This document shows positions 45,003 through 53,027 of a stretch of DNA of 64,000 bases, piece after piece. Position 1 is the first letter of the stretch; every line of letters starts with the position of its first letter. This stretch comes from Marinobacter alexandrii (GTDB lineage: Bacteria > Bacteroidota > Bacteroidia > Cytophagales > Cyclobacteriaceae), in the NCBI GenBank assembly GCA_039984955.1, contig JBDWTN010000005.1, forward strand, positions 496,001-560,000, read 5' to 3'. The notes under the pieces are model-generated. The model did no database searches. It saw nothing but the letters and a program-made list of their open reading frames with translations, and was not told where the DNA came from. A program made the position numbers and the translations under genes.

Positions 45003-48000
45003 CAAAATCTTACGTTTAGTCCTGCCGTAAACACTCTTGTAATTGGGTATACTCCAGTATCAATTCCTGCTTCAAATGGCTCTCCGCCTATCTCAGGACT
45101 ATAACCTGTATAGTCTGTGATCGTGAATAGATTCGTTCCTGATAAGTAAAACCTGGCACTACTTATTTTTAGAAATTCAGTAACATTTTGAGGGAAATTG
45201 TATCCTACAACAACGCTTCTAAGTCTGATAAAGGAACCATCTTGTATGAAATACTCTGATTGAAAGAAGTTGTTTCCGCCAGCTGTAACCCTCGGCTCGG
45301 TATTACTTGGATTTGTTTCACTCCATCTGTTCAGCACATTGGTCTCAAAGTTTGCTATGTCCTGTTTGAGTGCTTTACCATTATAAATTTCATTTCCAAA
45401 TTGTCCTTGAAAATCTATTGAAAGGTCAAATGATCTATATCCTAGATTAAAATTCAATCCGGCAACCAAATCTGGAATAGGACTTCCAATTATCTCCCAA
45501 TCTTCAGAACTGAGTTCATTGTCTCCACTAACATCTCTGAATCTCAAGTCTCCTGGTTGCTGACCAGGAAGGGAAGGATTATTGGCAATTTCGGTTTCGT
45601 TTTGAAAGACCCCATCAACTCTATATCCGTAAAAAGCACCAATGGGGCTACCAACTCTAGTAATTGTTACATTCTGACCTCCACCTATATTTCCTCCAAA
45701 CTTAGGCTCATCTCTCTCCCCAATGCTTAATGTCTCATTATCTATGGTATGTCCCACCAAACCAACGCCATAAGAAAATTCGCCTACTTCATCCCTCCAG
45801 TTTAAGGAAAACTCAAATCCCTTATTCCTGACGTCTGCTGCATTCAAGAATACCGGAACGAAATTTCCATTACCAAAATGAGCTGGTGTTATGAGGCTCA
45901 CCAGTATATCTGAAGTGGTATTGTAGTAGTAATCGACTTCACCAGATAATCGGTTATCAAGCATTCCAAACTCGATACCTACATCGATCATTTCCGTTTC
46001 TTCCCATTTCAGGTTTTCATTGGATGTTCTTCCCAAAGTAGCACCTGGCTGAATAGCTTCTGGTATTCCAAAAACTCCATCAATACCTGCCTGGACTGAG
46101 GAAAAACGAGAATCCCATGGTATCTTATCGTTACCGACTCTTCCCCAACTTGATCTCAATTTCAGATTCGTAATAAAGCTTGAATTCAGAAAATTTTCTT
46201 CCGTAACATTCCAACCTAGCCCTACAGCGGGAAAAAAGCCATATCGCTGATTAGCTCCAAATTTTGAGGTTCCATCTATTCTAGCAGTAATCGTGATTAA
46301 ATATTTAGATTTGAATGAATAGTTCACTCTAGCCAGATAGGATAAATAGCTATACTTATCTACTCCGTCGTTTACACTTTCACTTTCTGTTTCTCCATTC
46401 CTCAAAAATCTTAAGTCATCATCTTCTCGAATCAGATTTTCAGTGCTTCCCGAAAGAAGATTTCTATTCGTCTCTTGTGCTGTATATCCTAATAAACCAT
46501 TGATTCTATGGTCATTAAACTCCTTACTATACGTTATGGTGTTTTCCCAAAGCCAGGTAGCAGTCCGGATACTTGATTTGGTTAAATCATTTTCTTCATT
46601 TAGCTGTCTATCTGAAACAAAGAAAACAGGTGTAAAACTGATGGCATCAGTAACATCACCATCTAATTGATAGCTAGATTTAAAAGTAAAATTTTTCAGA
46701 AATTTTATTTCAGCATAAATATTGGCTAAAACACCAAATGACTTTCTGGAATTATTTGCATATTCAATGGTTGCCAGGGCATTGCCTACTGGATTCTCCA
46801 AAAAATTTCCCGAGGCATCAGTTGCATCGAAGACTGGCCATGCACGATATGCAGTTGAAACAATATTCCCAAGATTTTCTTTATTAATGTTTGAAAAAGT
46901 CAGGTTATTGCCCAATGTGAAGAAATCTGTTAATTCATACTTTCCATTATACCGTACAGATATTCTTTCATAATCCGTCTTGGGAATCACGCCATCCTGC
47001 TTCAAATAATTTCCAGATATGAAATAGTTAGTCTTCTCCGTTGCTCCAGATGCAGATATCGTGTAAGACTGTAATGGAGCGTTTTCTTCAAAAATCAATG
47101 ATTGCCAATCGGTATTAGCAACAAGATCTTCATTGAATGGCGTGCCTAACCCTATTTCGTTAAAAACCTGAGCAAACTGTCTTCCGTTAAGTAGATCAAT
47201 TTTGTTAGCTACATTTTGAAAGCTATAGTGTGAAGAAAATTCTAATTTAGCATCGCCCTTGGAACCAGTTTTTGTTGTAATTAATATAACCCCATTAGCA
47301 CCTCTTGTGCCATAAATTGCAATAGAAGAGGCATCTTTTAAGACTTCAATGGATTCTATGTCAGAACTATTTAAAAAGCTTAAATCCGCTCCAGAACTCT
47401 GACCAGCATCGAAGACATCACCATCGACAGAAGAAAACCTATTATCATCTATAATGACTCCATCAACCACATATAAAGGTGAAGGATCATTTAATGAACC
47501 GACTCCCCGTATTCTTACCGATGGAGCAGCACCTGGCTCTCCCGATACGCTGGATATTTGAACTCCTGAAACTTTGCCCTGGAGAGCTTGAATTGGATTG
47601 GAAGAAGGAATTTTAACGATATCTTCATTTTTTACCGAAAATACCGAGCCTGTAAGATCTCTTTTCTGGACTGTCCCATATCCAATGACGACCACCTCTT
47701 CCAATTCACTTAAATCCAATTCCATCTCAATGTCAATGGTAGATTGATTTAACACGCTAATTTCTTGTGATTGAAAACCTATATATGAGAATACCAAGAC
47801 TATGGTACTATCAGGCATTAATAGATTGTATCTTCCATCAATATCAGTGATTGCACCTTGAGTAGTTCCTTTTATTTGAACTGTCACTCCCGGTAGTGGT
47901 TCGCCATCATCTGCTGACGTTACTTTTCCCGTAATCGTTTGCGCTTGAGCGCTAAAAAAAAGCAGACTCAAAGCTGTCATGCATACCGTTCGAAAACGTG

Positions 48001-48016
48001 GTAATCTTTTTACCAT
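45002..48016 (-). CDS. susC: SusC/RagA-family TonB-dependent outer-membrane transporter
   Basis: 1004 residues. Signal peptide (FRTVCMTALSLLFFSAQAQ). Residues 27-105 form a CarboxypepD_reg-like domain (ITGKVTSADDGEPLPGVTVQ, DIDGRYNL). TonB-box region LEEVVVIGYGTVQKRDLTGS, plug with ALQGKVSGVQI, SVRIRGVGSLNDPSPLYVVDG and IYGTRGANGVILITTK. A 22-strand-type barrel fills the rest, ending in FTAGLNVRF with a terminal Phe. Imports oligosaccharides together with SusD. First gene of the PUL; a 284-bp region with a candidate promoter precedes it. Confidence 0.96.
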   Translation of the reverse strand: MVKRLPRFRTVCMTALSLLFFSAQAQTITGKVTSADDGEPLPGVTVQIKGTTQGAITDIDGRYNLLMPDSTIVLVFSYIGFQSQEISVLNQSTIDIEMELDLSELEEVVVIGYGTVQKRDLTGSVFSVKNEDIVKIPSSNPIQALQGKVSGVQISSVSGEPGAAPSVRIRGVGSLNDPSPLYVVDGVIIDDNRFSSVDGDVFDAGQSSGADLSFLNSSDIESIEVLKDASSIAIYGTRGANGVILITTKTGSKGDAKLEFSSHYSFQNVANKIDLLNGRQFAQVFNEIGLGTPFNEDLVANTDWQSLIFEENAPLQSYTISASGATEKTNYFISGNYLKQDGVIPKTDYERISVRYNGKYELTDFFTLGNNLTFSNINKENLGNIVSTAYRAWPVFDATDASGNFLENPVGNALATIEYANNSRKSFGVLANIYAEIKFLKNFTFKSSYQLDGDVTDAISFTPVFFVSDRQLNEENDLTKSSIRTATWLWENTITYSKEFNDHRINGLLGYTAQETNRNLLSGSTENLIREDDDLRFLRNGETESESVNDGVDKYSYLSYLARVNYSFKSKYLITITARIDGTSKFGANQRYGFFPAVGLGWNVTEENFLNSSFITNLKLRSSWGRVGNDKIPWDSRFSSVQAGIDGVFGIPEAIQPGATLGRTSNENLKWEETEMIDVGIEFGMLDNRLSGEVDYYYNTTSDILVSLITPAHFGNGNFVPVFLNAADVRNKGFEFSLNWRDEVGEFSYGVGLVGHTIDNETLSIGERDEPKFGGNIGGGQNVTITRVGSPIGAFYGYRVDGVFQNETEIANNPSLPGQQPGDLRFRDVSGDNELSSEDWEIIGSPIPDLVAGLNFNLGYRSFDLSIDFQGQFGNEIYNGKALKQDIANFETNVLNRWSETNPSNTEPRVTAGGNNFFQSEYFIQDGSFIRLRSVVVGYNFPQNVTEFLKISSARFYLSGTNLFTITDYTGYSPEIGGEPFEAGIDTGVYPITRVFTAGLNVRF

Positions 48017-48102
48017 GCTGTTGGGGTTAAAGGTTAATGTCTAAATACCTGATTGTTAACTCAAAAAGTAAATTCGACAGATTCTATTTTGAATTAATAA
48101 AT

Positions 48103-48135
48103 CAATTCTATCAATAAAGAGAAGTTGGAAACAAA
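48103..48135 (-). promoter_or_regulatory. Candidate Bacteroidota-type promoter for susC
   Basis: On the minus strand a TTTG (48132-48135) lies 21 nt before TAGAATTG (48103-48110), close to the consensus TTTG / TAnnTTTG of the Bacteroidota primary sigma factor. It would leave a leader of roughly 80 nt before the susC ATG at 48016. Confidence 0.4.
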
Positions 48136-48166
48136 AAAGGATGGAAAAAAGTGAAATAAAATTTGA

Positions 48167-48205
48167 TTTATGCTATGAAAATTTGCATTTGATATATCGC
48201 ATAAA
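48167..48205. promoter_or_regulatory. Inverted repeat upstream of the susC promoter
   Basis: TTTATGC and GCATAAA are separated by 25 nt, with the candidate promoter about 32 nt away. This is a possible operator for one of the two adjacent regulators; no binding data can be inferred. Confidence 0.25.
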
Positions 48206-48300
48206 AACCAATCTATTTTTATCTATTAAAGCTCTAAAGATCATTTTGATACTATTTATTACGCTTTAATAGCAACTATTTCTTTTTGTTGAAAAATTGA

Positions 48301-50154
48301 CTATTTCTGATAATCTGAAGTATCCAAATGCAAGCTGAAAATATTCTTTACTTGAAACTTCGATTCTTCATCTTGATATTTTTCAGCAATTTTTTTCTTG
48401 AAATTCCATATAGTATTTCTTCTAAGATTAAGCATTTCAGACAGCTCATCTAATGTATATTCATTCGCATCATGACTCATGATATATAGGATATAAAATG
48501 CTTTTTCTAAAGGAAATTTTACTCGATGGAAAATAGTATTACTGGTAATTGATTCATCATAGCCGCACTTGGTACACCTCTTCGAGAACGTGTGATGGCC
48601 TTTGGAAAATTTCTTGTTTTCACACTTGATGCAATGAAACCCATTTCCCCATTTAAGCTTATCCAAAAAGTTTAAACAGGTCAATTCACTCGGAAATATT
48701 TCATTGAACTGCTCATACGTAAGGTTTTTATTAATCAATCGATCTTGCAAAACTTCCTTGATATTGTTCTTCAGTTTCCAATTGTCCAAATCAAGTTTGG
48801 AATTGATTTTATTGATAGCTTCTGTTTGCTGAAACAGTTGCTGATTGGTCTCTGCTAACTCCATGTTTTTCTCTTCAAGCTGCTTGGTTCGTTCCCCGAT
48901 TTTTTCTTCCAGTTCTCTATTCACTTTATCTTTTAGTTCAGCATTTTCTTTATGCTGCGCAATGGATCTTTTCAAAGCTCTATCTCGATTGTCTTTTAGT
49001 ATTCTTACTCGATCACTAAGCGCAAATGTTAGAAACAACATTTCCAACAAAAAGCAGACATGCAGACTGTAGTAAGAAAGTATGATGAAAGGGATGATAG
49101 ACAGAAACAACAATGCCTTGATCAAGAAACCAAGAAAAAGCATGCCATAGGCTAATACGAAAAACCTTGCTGGCTTATATCCCTTATACCAAACGCGTAT
49201 GCTGCTGTAGAAAATCAAGGTCATGGGGATCAATTCTATATTTCGATACTCAAAAAGCTCATGATCAAAAAGCAAGGCAATAACAAATATGACTGTCCTG
49301 ATAATGATTGTCCATGTTAAGATCTTATGTAATCTGGGTGACCTGACTTTCGTATTAAGAAAGCGCCTGGTAAACAATAGCGACCAGAATATCAATGAAA
49401 ACAGAGCTGTGCCGTAAGCTATTTGATTCCACCCTGGTAGATTGGGCCACAAATATTGATAGGCAATGCCATCAACGCACATAGCGTACACAAATACACT
49501 TGCAATGTAGAAGGTGTAATAAAGGTACTTGCGCTCTCTGATTGCAGAAAAAATCAGGAGATTGTATATGGAAACGATAAAGATCATCCCATAGAAAATG
49601 CCATAGAGGAAATATTCATTTAAAGAGTAGTAAACAAAACGATTTACTGTTCTAACAGCTAGCCGAATGTCGGCATAGGAATGAGACTTGACACGGAAGT
49701 ACACCTCTTGCTTTCCTTTAATATCTGAATTAATTAGCCATTCAAAATTTTTATGAGCAAAGGATTTCTCACCGAAAGGAAAATAGTCTCCAGCTTCATC
49801 TTTCTGGTATCCATCGCTTACTTTAGGGATGTATGCAGTAATACTATCAATGGTTTGATCATAAAACTCTATCATCCACTGCCCTTCTGATTTTACTGGT
49901 ATTTCTAATGTTAGCTTAACCCAATAGGTACATGTCACACAGTAATCTTTGGGCTTGAATTGATCATGCACTTCAAATTTCTCAGATCTACTTAGCACAT
50001 CATCGAATGTCAATACTCCAATACTATCTATTAAGATATCAAGTGTATTTATCGGTCGAAGAAATTCATCACGATCACCATCTAAGTAGAGATGATCACC
50101 ATTTGATGAACCTATTGACTGGATTAAAAAAAGGTATAAAAATGCCTTTATCAT
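48301..50154 (-). CDS. 7TMR-DISM membrane sensor fused to an IS1595-type zinc-ribbon DNA-binding region
   Basis: 617 residues. Signal peptide, then a 7TMR-DISM extracellular domain (about 35-170: WVKLTLEIPVKSEGQWMIEF, HKNFEWLI, EVYFRVKSHS), seven transmembrane helices (about 185-385), and a coiled coil (about 390-470). From residue 493 to 595 it matches the N-terminus of IS1595/ISXO2 transposases: CLNFLDKLKWGNGFHCIKCE, a zinc ribbon with Cys508, 511, 527 and 530, SNTIFHRVKFPLEKAFYILY and an HTH-like LDELSEMLNLRRNTIWNF. No DDE catalytic domain follows, so it is not a transposase. It lies just upstream of susC on the same strand and probably regulates the PUL from the membrane. The DNA-binding role is inferred from the domain. 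Confidence 0.85.
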   Translation of the reverse strand: MIKAFLYLFLIQSIGSSNGDHLYLDGDRDEFLRPINTLDILIDSIGVLTFDDVLSRSEKFEVHDQFKPKDYCVTCTYWVKLTLEIPVKSEGQWMIEFYDQTIDSITAYIPKVSDGYQKDEAGDYFPFGEKSFAHKNFEWLINSDIKGKQEVYFRVKSHSYADIRLAVRTVNRFVYYSLNEYFLYGIFYGMIFIVSIYNLLIFSAIRERKYLYYTFYIASVFVYAMCVDGIAYQYLWPNLPGWNQIAYGTALFSLIFWSLLFTRRFLNTKVRSPRLHKILTWTIIIRTVIFVIALLFDHELFEYRNIELIPMTLIFYSSIRVWYKGYKPARFFVLAYGMLFLGFLIKALLFLSIIPFIILSYYSLHVCFLLEMLFLTFALSDRVRILKDNRDRALKRSIAQHKENAELKDKVNRELEEKIGERTKQLEEKNMELAETNQQLFQQTEAINKINSKLDLDNWKLKNNIKEVLQDRLINKNLTYEQFNEIFPSELTCLNFLDKLKWGNGFHCIKCENKKFSKGHHTFSKRCTKCGYDESITSNTIFHRVKFPLEKAFYILYIMSHDANEYTLDELSEMLNLRRNTIWNFKKKIAEKYQDEESKFQVKNIFSLHLDTSDYQK

Positions 50155-50282
50155 AATATGACCTGAACTTGATTGTCATTTGATAAACCCTAAATTAGTA
50201 TTGTTTTGAGTAATCTAAACCAGCGAAATAGTAAATACTCCCTGCTATTAACCAGACTTCACATAAACAAATATCTTTACAT

Positions 50283-52904
50283 ATGAATTCTGTCTTATCA
50301 ACTATCATTAATGTAGGTGTTTCATCAGAAATGCCTTTTGATAAGTCCAGACAGTTTCGATTGGTTAATATTTCTACTTTACTAGCTGCAGGAACTACAC
50401 TGCCGTATATTTTTATCTTTTTCTATAAAGATATCTTTCTTGGAATAGTGGCTCTCTTATTCTTTCTAAGTTTTTGTTCTTGCTTATTACTAACAAAACG
50501 AAGAAACTATTCAAAATCAAGGATTCTACTATACGTACTTTCATGCACTTATCTCTTCGTTGTATCATCTGCTTTAGGAAGAGCGGCAAGTCACCATTTG
50601 ATGCTTATTCCAGTTTTGCTGAGTATCGTCCTGGTTTTTGATTTTGAAGAAAAGTCCAAACTTATTTCGCTTATTGGGTTGGTTTTATTCACTTTTATAG
50701 CTCTTGAGCTTACAGATTTTTCACTTTTCTCCATTCCCCTAACTATCCAGGAAAGTAGACTTTTCTACTACGGCAGCTTGTCTGTAGCTGTTCTTGGTTC
50801 TACGACTATTGGAATATTTTATTTCTACCTCTTTGGTAAACAATTAGAGAAAAATCGGGAGATGATAGAAACAAGTAAGGAAATCGAGCATACGATCAAT
50901 TATTTTTCTTCCTCCCTATTTGGGAAGAATTCGGTTGATGAAATTTTATGGGATGTAGCCAAAAACTGTATCGGAAGACTAGGGTTCGTAGATTGTGTTA
51001 TCTACTTGCTCGATGAAAGCAAGCAACTTCTCATTCAAAAGGCAGCTTTTGGAAGTAAGAATCCTTACGCATTTGAAATATATAAACCAATGGACATCCC
51101 AGTTGGGGATGGAATAGTTGGACGAGTGGCTGAGACGAAAGAGGCCATTATGATAAAGGACACTTCCGTGGATAAAAGATATATAGCCGACGATCAGAGA
51201 CGATTGTCGGAGCTCGCTGTTCCACTGATTTACAATCAAAGGATAATTGGTGTCATTGATTCAGAGCATCATAAAAAAGACTTTTTTACTATTCGGCATC
51301 TGAATGTTCTGAAGACCATTTCTTCTTTATGCGCTAACAAAGTGGCCAAAGCAATAGCCGATCAAGAAAGGGAACAATCAATAAAAATCAAAGCTGAAGT
51401 AAACCGGATCAAAGCATTTGATCAATTAAAGTCAAAGCTTTTTGCGAATGTATCTCATGAATTAAGAACTCCATTGACGTTGATCATGGGAACGATTGAC
51501 AAACACATTCAATCCGATGTAGGTGATGATTGGCATGTTCTCCGGAGGCATACAGACAGGCTGCTAAGGCTTATCAATCAGCTTTTGGACCTCTCAAAGA
51601 TTGAGGCTAGTGAATACAGGCTTCAAAAAGAGTCAGGAGACATAATGAAGTTTCTTAGAGTCACTTTATCACTCTTCTCTTCGCTAACCTACAACAGAAA
51701 AATTACATTAAAAGGGACCATCCCTGATGATGCTGTTTGGCTAAAATTCGATAAAGATGCACTTGAAAAAATACTCTTCAACCTGCTCTCTAATGCCATA
51801 AAATTTACCTCTGAAAACTCAACTGTAGAGCTTTCAGCTGTTTATGAAAACGGACTTATTTTAAAAATATCTGATCAGGGTTTAGGAATTCCTAAAGCAG
51901 AAATTGATAAGGTTTTTGACAGGTATTATCAAGCAAAGAAGAATCGAAGTTCTGGAACAGGTATAGGCCTGTCCTTGACTAAAGAACTCGTTGAGTTACA
52001 TGAAGGAACGATCAAAATAGAGAGTGAACCTGAGGAAGGATCTACTTTCATTGTGACCCTACCTCTAGAAAAAGCAGAAGCTGAACTAGTAACGATTGAT
52101 TCACCACAAGAAACAAGCTCCGCCAATAGCCAGGCTAGTCCAAGTGGGAATAAAGAACTTGTTCTTGTCGTCGAAGACAATCTCGAACTATCCAATCATA
52201 TTTTAGAAATTTTTCAGTCAGATTTTCAACTCATTCAAGTCTTTGATGGAGAAGAAGGGATTCACTTAGCTCAGCAAAGACTTCCTGATCTGATAGTCAG
52301 TGATGTCATGATGCAGCATACAGATGGATTCGAGCTATGCCAGACATTGAAAGAGAATGAACTGACCAGTCATATACCTATTATTTTGTTAACTGCTAAA
52401 ACTGGAGAAACTGATAAACTACATGGGCTACACTTGGGTGCGGACGATTACATCGCTAAGCCATTTAGTGCTGAGGAACTCAAGATTCGAATTCGAAATC
52501 TTTTAAAATTACGAAAAAACCTAAAGGACAAATTCAGTCAAATCACTACACTGAATTCGGATGATATAGTGATAACCAGTGTAGATGAAATCTTTATTAA
52601 AAAGGTGATTTCTACAGTAGAAGATAGTTTGCATGACGAAGAATTTAATGTCGAGGATCTATGTTTTCAAATTGGCATAAGCAGGATGCAAATGCATAGA
52701 AAACTCACAGCTTTGACAGGTAAGTCTACTTCAGCTTTTATTAGACAACTCAGACTTCAAAGAGCAACTAAACTATTAGCAGCTGGAGAAACATCCTCCC
52801 AAACAGCCTATGCTGTTGGCTTTAACAGCCTCTCCTACTTTACTAAAGTTTTTAAAGAAGAGTATGGAGCCTCTCCTACGGAATTCATGACTAAACAGTC
52901 TTAG
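50283..52904 (+). CDS. Hybrid histidine kinase with GAF, receiver and AraC output
   Basis: 873 residues. Six transmembrane helices (about 28-185) with no large periplasmic domain, a GAF domain (about 205-365: NCIGRLGFVDCVIYLLDES, AVPLIYNQRIIGVIDSEH), HisKA with FANVSHELRTPLTLIMG (His392), HATPase (NLLSNAIKFTS, DQGLGIP, GTGIGLSLTKELVELH), receiver LVLVVEDNLELS with Asp674 in IVSDVMM, and a C-terminal AraC-type HTH (FNVEDLCFQIGISRMQMHRK, AYAVGFNSLSYFTKVFKEEY). It is a one-protein two-component system, but unlike classical PUL HTCS it lacks the periplasmic propeller. Divergent from the 7TM-zinc-ribbon gene across 128 bp; a likely PUL regulator. Confidence 0.9.
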   Translation: MNSVLSTIINVGVSSEMPFDKSRQFRLVNISTLLAAGTTLPYIFIFFYKDIFLGIVALLFFLSFCSCLLLTKRRNYSKSRILLYVLSCTYLFVVSSALGRAASHHLMLIPVLLSIVLVFDFEEKSKLISLIGLVLFTFIALELTDFSLFSIPLTIQESRLFYYGSLSVAVLGSTTIGIFYFYLFGKQLEKNREMIETSKEIEHTINYFSSSLFGKNSVDEILWDVAKNCIGRLGFVDCVIYLLDESKQLLIQKAAFGSKNPYAFEIYKPMDIPVGDGIVGRVAETKEAIMIKDTSVDKRYIADDQRRLSELAVPLIYNQRIIGVIDSEHHKKDFFTIRHLNVLKTISSLCANKVAKAIADQEREQSIKIKAEVNRIKAFDQLKSKLFANVSHELRTPLTLIMGTIDKHIQSDVGDDWHVLRRHTDRLLRLINQLLDLSKIEASEYRLQKESGDIMKFLRVTLSLFSSLTYNRKITLKGTIPDDAVWLKFDKDALEKILFNLLSNAIKFTSENSTVELSAVYENGLILKISDQGLGIPKAEIDKVFDRYYQAKKNRSSGTGIGLSLTKELVELHEGTIKIESEPEEGSTFIVTLPLEKAEAELVTIDSPQETSSANSQASPSGNKELVLVVEDNLELSNHILEIFQSDFQLIQVFDGEEGIHLAQQRLPDLIVSDVMMQHTDGFELCQTLKENELTSHIPIILLTAKTGETDKLHGLHLGADDYIAKPFSAEELKIRIRNLLKLRKNLKDKFSQITTLNSDDIVITSVDEIFIKKVISTVEDSLHDEEFNVEDLCFQIGISRMQMHRKLTALTGKSTSAFIRQLRLQRATKLLAAGETSSQTAYAVGFNSLSYFTKVFKEEYGASPTEFMTKQS

Positions 52905-53027
52905 TCTACTACTAATCACAATCTAACTTCTAAGGATTGTTACATATGAGCTAAGAATAGTTACATAGTTTAAACTATGATTTTATGAGTGGATAGAACT
53001 TGCAAAACAAATTATTTCCACCAAAAT

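Noticed and set aside
48301-48678. Remnant IS1595 insertion sequence at the end of the 7TM gene
   Set aside because: The zinc-ribbon part is in frame, ends with its own stop, and there is no DDE domain or inverted repeats, so a fused domain is the better reading.
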